In this document: positions 25,296-34,247 of the stretch, in pieces
Layout of the letters: the number at the start of each line of letters is the position of its first letter
How positions within the stretch are numbered: position 1 is the first letter of the stretch
From: an uncultured Pseudomonadota bacterium
GTDB lineage: Bacteria; Bdellovibrionota_C; UBA2361; CALMIO01
Assembly: GCA_937864035.1 (NCBI GenBank)
Contig: CALMIO010000008.1
Coordinates: forward strand, 62,001-126,000
Direction of reading: 5' to 3'
Length of the DNA: 64,000 bases
The notes under the pieces: model-generated
What the model saw: only the letters and a program-made list of their open reading frames with translations
What the model was told of the DNA's origin: nothing
The model's database searches: none
Translations under genes and position numbers: made by a program

Positions 25296-26318
25296 TTAAA
25301 AATTTTCCGCGAATTCATATTTTGGAGAGCGGCGAATCAACTCTTCTGCCATAACCCGAGGATCGGCTTCGCCGCGAAGGAGCCTTGCGACCTGCCTTGT
25401 AATCGGCATTTCAACCTGTAGCTCAAACGAAAGCTTCTCAATTAAAGGGGTTGAATAAATTCCTTCAGCCACTGTTCCAAGATCGCCAATAATTTTATCA
25501 AGGGGTTCTCCAGCGCCGAGCCTTAAGCCAACTTGGCGATTGCGGCTCAAATCAGAGGTAACCGTCATACTTAGATCTCCAAGTCCGCTCAGCCCGCACA
25601 AAGTCAAAGGCTTAGCTCCTAAACAGCGAGCCAAACGCATCATTTCTGCCAAGCCGCGGGTCACCAAACCAGCGCGGGCCGATTCTCCAAAACCAAGCGC
25701 ATCCGAAACTCCGGCCGCAATCGCGATAACATTCTTAACTATGCCTCCAAGCTCAACTCCAAGCGGATCATCAGAAAAATAAGCTCGCAAAAAATTAGCA
25801 GTAAAAATTCTGCCAACTTGTTCAGCCAACCGACCATCGGCAGAGGCAGAAACCACTCCAACCGGCCGTAAAGCGGCAACATCAACTGCGAAACTTGGTC
25901 CGGATAAAACAGCTAAGCGATTCTCGGCGATCCCTTTTGACTTCAAAAATTGCAGTGGCGTCATCAAAGAGTTTGGCTCAAGACCCTTAACCGCGCTAAC
26001 AATTATAAAATTACCCGGAGCGACAACAAAGATCTCGGCAAATTCAGCCAAAGCCGACGATGGCGTGGCTAAAATAATTATATCCCTCTTTAAAGCTTCA
26101 TTTAAATCGGTAGTCGCTATTAGTCTCGGAGATAAGGCACATTCTCTTAGATAACAAGGGTTGCGATGGTGATTGTTGATTGTCTCGGCAATTTCACCGG
26201 ACTTAGTCCAGCCTAAAACATCACGCCCTGCCCGCGCCAAATGCTCCGCTAAAGCAGTTCCCCAAGAACCTAGCGCCAAAACCGTTAATTTTGGTTCAGC
26301 TAATCCGCCCTTGAACAT
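25296..26318 (-). CDS. gpsA: Glycerol-3-phosphate dehydrogenase GpsA
   Basis: The 340-residue enzyme reduces dihydroxyacetone phosphate to sn-glycerol-3-phosphate for phospholipid synthesis. The NAD(P)-binding loop is VLALGSWGTALAEHLARAG, with Leu in place of the usual second Gly or Ala. LSGPSFAVDVA, KNVIAIAAGVSDALGFGESA with the catalytic Lys, and LCGLSGLGDLSMT are the conserved segments. It follows gyrA by 18 bases and is probably co-transcribed with it. Confidence 0.95.
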   Translation of the reverse strand: MFKGGLAEPKLTVLALGSWGTALAEHLARAGRDVLGWTKSGEIAETINNHHRNPCYLRECALSPRLIATTDLNEALKRDIIILATPSSALAEFAEIFVVAPGNFIIVSAVKGLEPNSLMTPLQFLKSKGIAENRLAVLSGPSFAVDVAALRPVGVVSASADGRLAEQVGRIFTANFLRAYFSDDPLGVELGGIVKNVIAIAAGVSDALGFGESARAGLVTRGLAEMMRLARCLGAKPLTLCGLSGLGDLSMTVTSDLSRNRQVGLRLGAGEPLDKIIGDLGTVAEGIYSTPLIEKLSFELQVEMPITRQVARLLRGEADPRVMAEELIRRSPKYEFAENF

Positions 26319-26336
26319 TCAAAATAATTTTATATT

Positions 26337-28850
26337 TTAGACCCCTTCATCGGAAAGATCATTTGATAGCTCCGCTAAAGGCGTAGCCGCAGAAACCTTT
26401 TCATCCTGATCCAAGCCGATTAAACGCACTCCTTTCGTATTACGACCAACAACCGAGACCTCTTTCGCCGAAATTCTAATGATTTTTCCAGCCGAAGTAA
26501 TTAACATAACTTCGCTCTGATCGCCGACCAAACAAACGCTAACTGCTTTTCCATTACGTTCATCGGTTTGAATATCGATCACCCCTTTGCCGCCGCGGCT
26601 CTGCTCACGATACTCAGAAATTTCAGTGCGTTTACCATAACCATTTTCACAAATCGTGAGCAAAGTGTCAGCTTTAATACCAGCGCCACCTGTAGTGTCT
26701 TTGCCATCAATCGTTAATTTTGGAATCACGACCATTCCTATTACCCGATCTCCCTGATCAAGATTGATACCTCGCACTCCGCGCGCACCCCTGCCCATCA
26801 CCCTAACTTCAGCAACCGCAAAACGTATCGACATTCCCTCTTGCGATGCCAAAATCGCCTGATCTTCCGAGCCACAGATTGCAACTCCAGCTAAACGATC
26901 TCCCTCATCCAAAGTACAGGCAATTATGCCGCCACTGCGTATACGTGAAAATTCAGAAAGCGCCGTTCTTTTTACAAGACCTTGCTCAGTAACCATCAAA
27001 ACAGATAGCGCATCGTTAAACTCTCGAACCGAGAGAATCGCTGTCAATTTCTCTCCATCACTAAGCTTTAATAAATTAACAATCGCCCTACCGCGCGCCG
27101 CCCGACCGGCTTCTGGAATCTCATAAACCTTAATCCAATGAAGTTTTCCAAGCGAAGTAAACACTAATAGATATGACTTAGTTGAAGCGGTAAAAAGATG
27201 CTCGATAAAATCATCCTCCTTGGAAACGGCTCCATAGACCCCCTTGCCCCCTCGTTTTTGGGCGCGATACTCGCTCAGCTTAGTGCGTTTAATATACCCT
27301 TGATGGCTTAAAGTAATAACAACATCTTCGTCTTCTATTAGATCCTCTGCGTCAAGCAATTCGCCTTGATCCTCAATCAGAGTGCGCCTCTTGTCGCCAA
27401 AACGACTTTTAACTTCTTTTAACTCTTTGATGATTAAATCATCGATTTTCTTGCTGTCCGCAAGCAGCGCAGTCAACTGTTCGATCAATTTTTGCAGATC
27501 TGAAAATTCATTTTCTATCGCCAACCTCTCCATTCCGGTCAATCTCTGCAACCGTAATTCAAGTATTGCTTGCGCCTGCATATCGCTTAAAGCATACCTG
27601 TCTATTAAAGCGGATGCGGCAATTTGAGGGGTTTCAGAACCTTTGATTAACTGAATTACGTTGTCTAGATCCGCCAAAACGATTCTAAAGCCCTCCAATA
27701 AGTGAATTCTTTCTCGAGATTTTCTTAATTCAAATTGGGCGCGCCTAGTAACAACATCGCGCCTATGATTGATAAAAGCAAACAGCAATTGCGCCAGCGA
27801 ACAAACCTGCGGTTTGCCCTCAACAATTGCCAAATTAATAATGCCAAAAGTTATCTGAAAATCAGTCAGCTTAACAAGTTGATTTTTAACAATCTCAAGG
27901 GTCGCGTCCTTCTTAAGCTCCACTACTAGACGCATACCAGAGCGATCGCTCTCTTCTCGCACCTTAGCTATGCCTTCGATTTTTTTCTCAGCGACTAATT
28001 CGGCAATTTGCTGGTGCAATTTGGCTTTATTTACCTGATATGGGATCTCGGTTATGACAATAGCTGTATTTTCGCGGTTTTTAGATCCGATTTTTTCTTC
28101 GTGCCAACGACCCCGCAACGTTATTATTCCCTTGCCGGTGGCATAAGCACGGGCTATCGGTTCGCGCCCACATATCATTCCACCAGTTGGAAAATCCGGC
28201 CCCGTAATATAACCATTAAGCTCTTTAGCCGACAGTTTTGGATTTTCAATCAAGGCAATCGTACCGTCAATTACCTCCGAAAGATTGTGAGGTGGCATAT
28301 TCGTCGCCATCCCAACCGCAATTCCACTAGCGCCATTGACAATCATGTTGGGAACTAGAGTTGGTAGGACCAAGGGCTCACTGGTTGAGTTGTCAAAGTT
28401 GGGAATAAAATCAACTGTCTCTTTATCAAGATCTTCAAGTAAAGCCTCGGCATAGGCAGTCAAACGGCATTCGGTGTAACGATAAGCGGCCGGCGGATCT
28501 CCATCAACCGAACCAAAATTACCCTGACCATCAATCAAAAGATAACGCAGATTCCATGGTTGCGCTAAACGCGCCAAAGCCTCATAAACAGGAGCATCTC
28601 CGTGCGGATGAAGGAGGCGCAAAACTTGCCCAACCACGCCTGCGCATTTTGAATGCTTCTTGCTTGAAAGCAGACCAGAGTCAAACATTGAATACAATAT
28701 CCGCCTCTGAACAGGTTTTAAACCGTCGCGCGCGTCCGGCAAAGCGCGACCAACAATTACGCTCATCGCGTAATCGATGTATGAAACCTTCATCTCATCT
28801 TCGATGTTGATAATTGGGAACAAATTAGCTGTGTTAGAGGCGTTATCCAC
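26337..28850 (-). CDS. gyrA: DNA gyrase subunit A
   Basis: The 837-residue protein has the winged-helix breakage domain, with the catalytic Tyr in AAYRYTECRL (Tyr125). The C-terminal beta-pinwheel includes QKRGGKG, the GyrA box that separates gyrase from topoisomerase IV. The quinolone region reads HPHGDAPVYEALARLAQ: the residue matching E. coli Ser83 is Ala86 and Asp87 is Glu90. Length and motifs are normal. It heads a two-gene run with gpsA; gyrB is not in the window. Confidence 0.95.
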   Translation of the reverse strand: MDNASNTANLFPIINIEDEMKVSYIDYAMSVIVGRALPDARDGLKPVQRRILYSMFDSGLLSSKKHSKCAGVVGQVLRLLHPHGDAPVYEALARLAQPWNLRYLLIDGQGNFGSVDGDPPAAYRYTECRLTAYAEALLEDLDKETVDFIPNFDNSTSEPLVLPTLVPNMIVNGASGIAVGMATNMPPHNLSEVIDGTIALIENPKLSAKELNGYITGPDFPTGGMICGREPIARAYATGKGIITLRGRWHEEKIGSKNRENTAIVITEIPYQVNKAKLHQQIAELVAEKKIEGIAKVREESDRSGMRLVVELKKDATLEIVKNQLVKLTDFQITFGIINLAIVEGKPQVCSLAQLLFAFINHRRDVVTRRAQFELRKSRERIHLLEGFRIVLADLDNVIQLIKGSETPQIAASALIDRYALSDMQAQAILELRLQRLTGMERLAIENEFSDLQKLIEQLTALLADSKKIDDLIIKELKEVKSRFGDKRRTLIEDQGELLDAEDLIEDEDVVITLSHQGYIKRTKLSEYRAQKRGGKGVYGAVSKEDDFIEHLFTASTKSYLLVFTSLGKLHWIKVYEIPEAGRAARGRAIVNLLKLSDGEKLTAILSVREFNDALSVLMVTEQGLVKRTALSEFSRIRSGGIIACTLDEGDRLAGVAICGSEDQAILASQEGMSIRFAVAEVRVMGRGARGVRGINLDQGDRVIGMVVIPKLTIDGKDTTGGAGIKADTLLTICENGYGKRTEISEYREQSRGGKGVIDIQTDERNGKAVSVCLVGDQSEVMLITSAGKIIRISAKEVSVVGRNTKGVRLIGLDQDEKVSAATPLAELSNDLSDEGV

Positions 28851-28938
28851 GACAATTTTGATAAAATTTTATAGCTACTTTCTAAAAAAAGCTCTTAAAT
28901 ATTAACTTAAAAAGAGAGAAAAGAAAACAGTTGGTCAA

Positions 28939-30327
28939 CTATGGTTTTTCTTCCAAAAGCGTGTTGCCCTCTGCCATCAGAATCTTACGGAGTGTTGCTC
29001 GATCAATCCGTAAAGCCTCGGCCGTGCGGCTTAAATTGCCTTGATGCTTTGCTAACGCTTCGACAGCCAAATGACGCTTATATTTTTCAACTAATTCATG
29101 AAAAGGCCTCTCAAACAAATCCCCTCTATCTGTATTATTTTCAGACGGGGTTAAAAACTTCAGATCTTCAGGCAAAATCTCGGAGCGACCAGCAAAACGT
29201 GCGCGAGCTGCCCCTTGATAAACAACCGCCGCAAATTCTCTAAGATTACCTCGCCATTTATATCTTTGGCAAAGCTCAAGAGCCGCCTCGCCAAGAGCAA
29301 CAAATGATTCACCAGAATCCGCCATAACTTGAGAAAATAAACTCGGCAGATCAACCAGCCGATCTCTTAGCGGAGGCAATGAAAGAACTGAATGAGCAAC
29401 CCGATAATAAAAATCCTCTCTTAATTTGCCCGTTCTTAAAAGCGTTTCAACGTTCTGATTGGTAGTGGTAATCAACCTAAAATTAGAAGAAACTTCAACG
29501 TCAGATCCCAAGGGACGAAATCTGCCATCCTGCAAAGCTCCCAAAAGGCGGGTCTGCCCCTCCAAAGGCAAAGCATCAATTTCGTCAATCAATAACGTGC
29601 CACCATCTGCTTGTTTTAATAAACCAGAGCGATCTTGATCAGCGCCGGTAAAGGCTCCTTTTTTATGGCCAAAGAGTTCGCTAAGCGCCATCTCCGCAGA
29701 TAAATTATTCGGCTGAGCACACACGAAACGAGCGGCAGAACGCTTAGAAGCTTGGTGTATCAATAATGCCGCTCGGCTTTTACCAACACCGCTCTCCCCA
29801 ATGATCAACAAAGGAGAATCAGTGGTTGCATAAAAGGCGATTTCACGCCTTAAACTTTCAGCTTGATGGCTTGCTCCGCAAACATTAATAGAAGTAAACG
29901 CCCTAGCAACCTGATCTTGAGAGGCAAGACGCAGACGACGCAAGCCAGTTTGACTAACTCCATCAGCGGCCAAAATCTTTAAAAAATCAGGCCTCGCGGG
30001 TTTCCCAAGAAAACTATGAGCGCCAGCCGCCAGCGCTCTAACTCCGTAATCTTCCGAACTATGGCCAGTCAAAACAATAATTCTTAAAGCAGGATCAAAG
30101 GTTGCCAACTCTGCCACCAGCTTCAAGCCGCTCTCTGGACCAGATTTCTCATCAAGCGCCAGATCGCAAATTACTAAACTGAAAAGATCTTTTTTGATCG
30201 CGGCAACCGCCTGAGCGGGGTTATCCGCCCAATAAGGATCATACTCGCCTGCCAACAGATCTTTCAAGGAGTTTGCCAGATCGCGATCGTCATCAACAAT
30301 TAAAATTTTAGCTTTTTCACCTACCAT
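28939..30327 (-). CDS. NtrC-family sigma-54-dependent response regulator
   Basis: About 462 residues, starting at the ATG (30327) that overlaps the preceding gene by 11 bases. The receiver domain (about 5-120) has VDDDRDL, the phospho-acceptor Asp in VICDLALDEKSG and a Lys in FLGKPARP. The AAA+ domain has Walker A GESGVGKS, the sigma-54 contact loop KKGAFTGADQ, Walker B GGTLLIDEIDAL and LREDFYYRV. A Fis-type helix-turn-helix ends it (NLSRTAEALRIDRATLRKIL). It activates sigma-54 promoters when phosphorylated. The upstream gene is a likely phosphate donor or partner; no complete histidine kinase is in the window. Confidence 0.93.
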   Translation of the reverse strand: MVGEKAKILIVDDDRDLANSLKDLLAGEYDPYWADNPAQAVAAIKKDLFSLVICDLALDEKSGPESGLKLVAELATFDPALRIIVLTGHSSEDYGVRALAAGAHSFLGKPARPDFLKILAADGVSQTGLRRLRLASQDQVARAFTSINVCGASHQAESLRREIAFYATTDSPLLIIGESGVGKSRAALLIHQASKRSAARFVCAQPNNLSAEMALSELFGHKKGAFTGADQDRSGLLKQADGGTLLIDEIDALPLEGQTRLLGALQDGRFRPLGSDVEVSSNFRLITTTNQNVETLLRTGKLREDFYYRVAHSVLSLPPLRDRLVDLPSLFSQVMADSGESFVALGEAALELCQRYKWRGNLREFAAVVYQGAARARFAGRSEILPEDLKFLTPSENNTDRGDLFERPFHELVEKYKRHLAVEALAKHQGNLSRTAEALRIDRATLRKILMAEGNTLLEEKP

Positions 30328-30820
30328 CTTCGAGATTGATCTCAAAAATCACTTCACCAGCCAGGGGCTCAGAAAATAATACAAGCTTAGGCTTGACAGC
30401 GGCTGTTTTACAAGCAACCCTTAATAAGCAGGAGATCAATCGATCTTTTTCTGCAATCATGCCCAGCAAACTTTGCCAATCTGTAAGCGCTTTAAGCCGA
30501 CCAGCTTCTGTCTCTACTAACTTAACAAGCAAGCGGTCAGGTTTATTAACAACCCTAATAAAACTACTGCCTCGCTCAAGATAACTAATCGCCTGCCGAG
30601 ATAAATTTAAAAAATCAGCTCCGTTAAAACAAGCCAAAGTTCCGCTAAAGATCCTCTCTAATTCAACAAGCGAATCAAAACGTCTCTCAAGATCTGATGT
30701 TGACATGCCGCCAGCCGTCAGCTTGTTTCGCAAAACTCCTAAATGATTATTCAGCAAGTGACAGAACTGATCATAAGCTATTTTTAGCTCTGATAAATGT
30801 TGATAATCCTTATCAACCAT
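30317..30820 (-). CDS. Histidine phosphotransferase-like protein lacking a kinase core
   Basis: The 167-residue protein has a helical N-terminal half with FCHLLNNHLGVLRNKL, a pattern like the dimerisation helix with its H-box in histidine kinases (compare LCHDL in ChpT). The C-terminal half resembles a degenerate ATPase fold (LLRVACKTAAVKPKLVLFSE, then GEVIFEINLE) with no G-box or N-box for ATP. This is the layout of Spo0B/ChpT-type phosphotransferases. It sits 14 bases after sthA and overlaps the NtrC-type regulator gene by 11 bases, so the regulator is its obvious partner. The assignment rests on fold pattern and context only. Confidence 0.5.
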   Translation of the reverse strand: MVDKDYQHLSELKIAYDQFCHLLNNHLGVLRNKLTAGGMSTSDLERRFDSLVELERIFSGTLACFNGADFLNLSRQAISYLERGSSFIRVVNKPDRLLVKLVETEAGRLKALTDWQSLLGMIAEKDRLISCLLRVACKTAAVKPKLVLFSEPLAGEVIFEINLEDGR

Positions 30821-30834
30821 AATTTTAAAGAGAA

Positions 30835-32262
30835 TCAGCTAATGCCTGCCCTAACCGCGATTAGTTTATTATAACCATCAAAAGCGGCAACCTTATAACA
30901 TTCCGCCAAGGTTGGATAATTAAAGACCGCGTCGCGCAAATAATCAATACCACCGCCAAGCCCCATTACAGTCTGCCCAATATGAACAAGTTCAGTCGCC
31001 GATTCGCCGATAATATGAACTCCTAAGAGTTTGCCAGTATCACGGTGGAAGAGAAGCTTTAACATACCATCTTCGTCTCCCAAAAGTTGCCCGCGAGCAG
31101 TTTCTCGAAAACGAGCAACTCCTGTCTCGTAAGGAATGTGTTGATTGGTCGCTTCTTGTTCGTTCAAACCAACGTAGGAGATCTCCGGAATCGAATAAAT
31201 GCCATATGGTAACGGACATTGAATCTCGCTTTCTTCGATTCCAAAAGCATGACAAGCAACTTTGCGTCCCTGAGCGCCGGAAGTTGAAGCTAAAGATGGA
31301 AATCCGATAACATCACCAGCCGCGTAGATATTTGAAATAGCAGTTTGAAAATTGTCATTTACTACTAATTTTCCCCTTTCAACTGGTTGAATCCCTATCT
31401 TTTCAAGGCCAAGATCAGCGGTGGCGCTAACGCGTCCCGCCGAAATCAAGACAACATCAGAAACAACTATCTTGCCGCTTTTAAGCTCGGTAATCACCTG
31501 CCCGTCGCCGCGCGAAGAGCAATTTTGCACCTCTTCACCAAGCCGCAAAGTTACCCCCATACTGCGAAGCTTATATTGAAATCCTTCAACAATCTCTTCA
31601 TCCAAAAAACCAAGTAGTTGTTTGCGCAGATCGATAATGGTCACATCCACTCCAAGAGCAGCAAAAATCGACCCATATTCGGTACCAACGACGCCGCCGC
31701 CAACAATTGTTAGCTCTCGTGGCAATTTTTGCATTGTCAAAATATCATCACTGTCAAATATATTCACCCCATTAAATTGAAACTCTGGTGGACGATTTGG
31801 TCTTGCTCCGACAGCTATTAAAATCTTATCTGCTGTTTTTCGAGTTTTCTCGACTCCGTTATCAATCTCCAAAGTGTGTTCATCTAAGAATTTGGCGTGT
31901 CCGGGGATAACCTCAATTCTATTTCTTTTAAGCTGATTAGTTATAATATCAATCTCAGATTGCATTATCCGGTTACAGCGGAAGGTCAGATCGGACATTT
32001 CGATCTCCGATTTAACCCTATAACCAGCCCCGTAGATAGAACGTTGCCTAAAGCCAGACAGAAACAAGACAGCTTCTTTAAAGGATTTGCTTGGAATTGT
32101 TGTTTTATTAACGCATTCTCCACCAACTACAGATCTCTTATCGACAATCCCCACGCGCTTACGAATTTTAGCGGCTTGCACAGCGGCGCGTTGTCCCGCG
32201 GGACCACAACCTATAACTAAAAGATCGTAATCAAAATTTTTTACTCCTTTGGCGGCATTCAT
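30835..32262 (-). CDS. sthA: Soluble pyridine nucleotide transhydrogenase-like flavoprotein
   Basis: The 475-residue FAD enzyme belongs to the disulfide reductase superfamily. The FAD loop is VIGCGPAGQRAAVQAAK. The region of the redox pair is GGECVNKTTIPSKSFKEAV, where one Cys replaces the usual CxxxxC pair, as in SthA enzymes. The second loop VGGGVVGTEYGSIFAALG binds NAD(P), and YNYPT-like FNYPTLAECYKVAA ends it. SthA moves hydride between NADPH and NAD. The single Cys and the GFRQRSIYG segment separate it from lipoamide dehydrogenase. It heads an unusual operon with a phosphotransferase-like protein and a response regulator. Confidence 0.88.
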   Translation of the reverse strand: MNAAKGVKNFDYDLLVIGCGPAGQRAAVQAAKIRKRVGIVDKRSVVGGECVNKTTIPSKSFKEAVLFLSGFRQRSIYGAGYRVKSEIEMSDLTFRCNRIMQSEIDIITNQLKRNRIEVIPGHAKFLDEHTLEIDNGVEKTRKTADKILIAVGARPNRPPEFQFNGVNIFDSDDILTMQKLPRELTIVGGGVVGTEYGSIFAALGVDVTIIDLRKQLLGFLDEEIVEGFQYKLRSMGVTLRLGEEVQNCSSRGDGQVITELKSGKIVVSDVVLISAGRVSATADLGLEKIGIQPVERGKLVVNDNFQTAISNIYAAGDVIGFPSLASTSGAQGRKVACHAFGIEESEIQCPLPYGIYSIPEISYVGLNEQEATNQHIPYETGVARFRETARGQLLGDEDGMLKLLFHRDTGKLLGVHIIGESATELVHIGQTVMGLGGGIDYLRDAVFNYPTLAECYKVAAFDGYNKLIAVRAGIS

Positions 32263-32350
32263 AAAGTCACAACTCTTTGTACTTGCTTTTTTAAACTCAA
32301 ATTACTAAGTTTACATTATCTAGCCTGTGGCTAACCAGATCAACATTATT

Positions 32351-32689
32351 ATGAGTTCAACCGAGAACCAGAAAAAAAAATTAGCGGTAGATCAGATTGA
32401 TCTCAAAAAAACGGTTAAACTGGCCTACCTCTCCCTAACGCCAACCGAAAGCGAACAGTTAGAGAGTGACATTATTAAGATTCTAAATACTATAGATAAG
32501 TTGCGAGCAATCGATCTCGCAACAGTAGAGCCTTTATACCAAGTTAATGGCTTTTTTAACCGCTTTCGTGAAGATCAAAAAGGTGATCATCTGCAAATTC
32601 AAACAGTGATTGAAAATGCTCCTGATGCTCTCGGGCGTTTTTTTAGGGTACCCTTGGTTGTCGAAAAAGAGGGAGACTTAGAGCAGTAA
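32351..32689 (+). CDS. gatC: Glutamyl-tRNA(Gln) amidotransferase subunit C
   Basis: The protein of 112 residues (ATG at 32351; a GTG eight codons upstream is also open) keeps the GatC pattern VKLAYLSLTPTESEQLESDI and ILNTIDKLRAIDLATVEPL, with the C-terminal FFRVPLVVE that contacts GatA and GatB. GatCAB converts Glu-tRNA(Gln) or Asp-tRNA(Asn) to the amide form. It is followed after 3 bases by gatA. Its presence suggests the organism uses the indirect route for Gln or Asn tRNA charging. Confidence 0.92.
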   Translation: MSSTENQKKKLAVDQIDLKKTVKLAYLSLTPTESEQLESDIIKILNTIDKLRAIDLATVEPLYQVNGFFNRFREDQKGDHLQIQTVIENAPDALGRFFRVPLVVEKEGDLEQ

Positions 32690-32692
32690 GGC

Positions 32693-34234
32693 GTGAAATC
32701 AACATCAATGTTAGACGATCTATCAATCCTGAATATTCAATCTTCATTGCGCAAATTGAAAGAGAAAAAGATCGGCGCGCTGGAGCTGACAGATTTTTTT
32801 TTAAACCGAGCTAAAAAATTAGAAGCTCTTGGCGCCTATATCACGCTTGATCCAGAACAAGCCAGAAAAGAGGCCGCGCTTGCTGACCACTTAATAGCAA
32901 CCGAAGGCAAAGATGCTTTCATAAAAAAGCCGCTTTTAGGAGTTCCCTTGGCAATCAAAGACATGATTTGCACCAAGGATCTAAAAACAACCGCCGCCAG
33001 CTTAATTCTAGAAAACTTCATACCGCCCTACGACGCGACAGCGGTCGCCAAGCTTAAGGCGGCCGGAGGGATCATACTTGGCAAAACAAACATGGATGAA
33101 TTCGCCATGGGATCATCAAATGAAAACTCAGCTTTTTTTGCGGCATGCAACCCATGGGATACAAGCCGTGTTCCGGGCGGCTCAAGCGGCGGCTCAGCGG
33201 TAGCGGTAGCGGCTAGACTTGCATTAGGCGCTTTGGGAACAGACACTGGAGGTTCAATTAGACAGCCAGCGGCTTTTAGTGGGATAGTTGGACTCAAACC
33301 AACTTACGGCAGGGTTAGCCGTTATGGAGCAATTGCTTTCGCTTCTTCCCTCGATCAGATTGGACCGATGGCACTTAACGTAGATGACGCCTCTCTATTA
33401 CTTTCGATAATTAGCGGAGAGGACCAGCATGATTCAACTTCAGCCGCTGTAGCTCCCCCAAAATTTAACTTTTTAAATTCAGAAAACAAAGAGCAATCAC
33501 CATCTAGCTCCATAAAAGGGTTGAGAATTGGAGTACCAAAAGAGTACATGTCAGCCGCTGGCATCAATCCTGAAGTGGAAAAAATAATTCGCGCGGCCCT
33601 CGAAAAATTTGTCGAGCTTGGAGCCAGACTTGTCGAGATATCCCTACCAAACACCAACTTAGCGTTAGCCGCTTATTATATTATCGCTCCAGCCGAAGCC
33701 AGTTCCAACTTGGCGCGCTATGACGGAGTGCGTTACGGCAGGCGAGCCAAAATTTCCCCAAAAGACTCCTTATTCGAAATGTACGCTAAAAGCCGCGGTG
33801 AAGGATTTGGCAGAGAAGTTAGACGGAGAATAGTTATCGGCACCTATGTTCTTTCTTCCGGCTATTACGATGCCTATTATCTGCAAGCGCTAAAAGCGCG
33901 CCGATTGGTTTTTGAAGATTTCGTCAAAGCTTTTCAAGATTGTTGCGACATTATCGCTTGCCCGACTTCCCCCACAACCGCCTTTAAGCTAAACGAAAAA
34001 ACATCTGATCCAGTAGCCATGTATCTGAACGATATTTACACGATTCCAGTGAATTTGGCTGGATTGCCTGCCATTAGCATTCCTTGCGGTTTTGATTCTC
34101 AAAAACTCCCTTGTGGCTTACAGCTAATAGGAAACGCTTGGGACGAAGAGAGGCTTTTGAAGGTAGCAAAAATTTACGAAAGCAACACTGGTTGGAAAGA
34201 TCGGTTGCCTCCAACAGTTGAAGTTTTGCCTTAA
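32693..34234 (+). CDS. gatA: Glutamyl-tRNA(Gln) amidotransferase subunit A
   Basis: The 513-residue amidase subunit frees ammonia from glutamine. The catalytic Lys is in LAIKDMICTKD, the cis-Ser in GGSSGGSAVAVAA, and the nucleophile Ser in TDTGGSIRQPAAFSG. GLKPTYGRVSRYG is the glutamine-binding loop. The frame opens with GTG (32693); an ATG five codons downstream (32708) is an equally good start. It is the middle gene of gatCAB. Confidence 0.95.
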   Translation: MKSTSMLDDLSILNIQSSLRKLKEKKIGALELTDFFLNRAKKLEALGAYITLDPEQARKEAALADHLIATEGKDAFIKKPLLGVPLAIKDMICTKDLKTTAASLILENFIPPYDATAVAKLKAAGGIILGKTNMDEFAMGSSNENSAFFAACNPWDTSRVPGGSSGGSAVAVAARLALGALGTDTGGSIRQPAAFSGIVGLKPTYGRVSRYGAIAFASSLDQIGPMALNVDDASLLLSIISGEDQHDSTSAAVAPPKFNFLNSENKEQSPSSSIKGLRIGVPKEYMSAAGINPEVEKIIRAALEKFVELGARLVEISLPNTNLALAAYYIIAPAEASSNLARYDGVRYGRRAKISPKDSLFEMYAKSRGEGFGREVRRRIVIGTYVLSSGYYDAYYLQALKARRLVFEDFVKAFQDCCDIIACPTSPTTAFKLNEKTSDPVAMYLNDIYTIPVNLAGLPAISIPCGFDSQKLPCGLQLIGNAWDEERLLKVAKIYESNTGWKDRLPPTVEVLP

Positions 34235-34247
34235 AAAATTGCGACTT

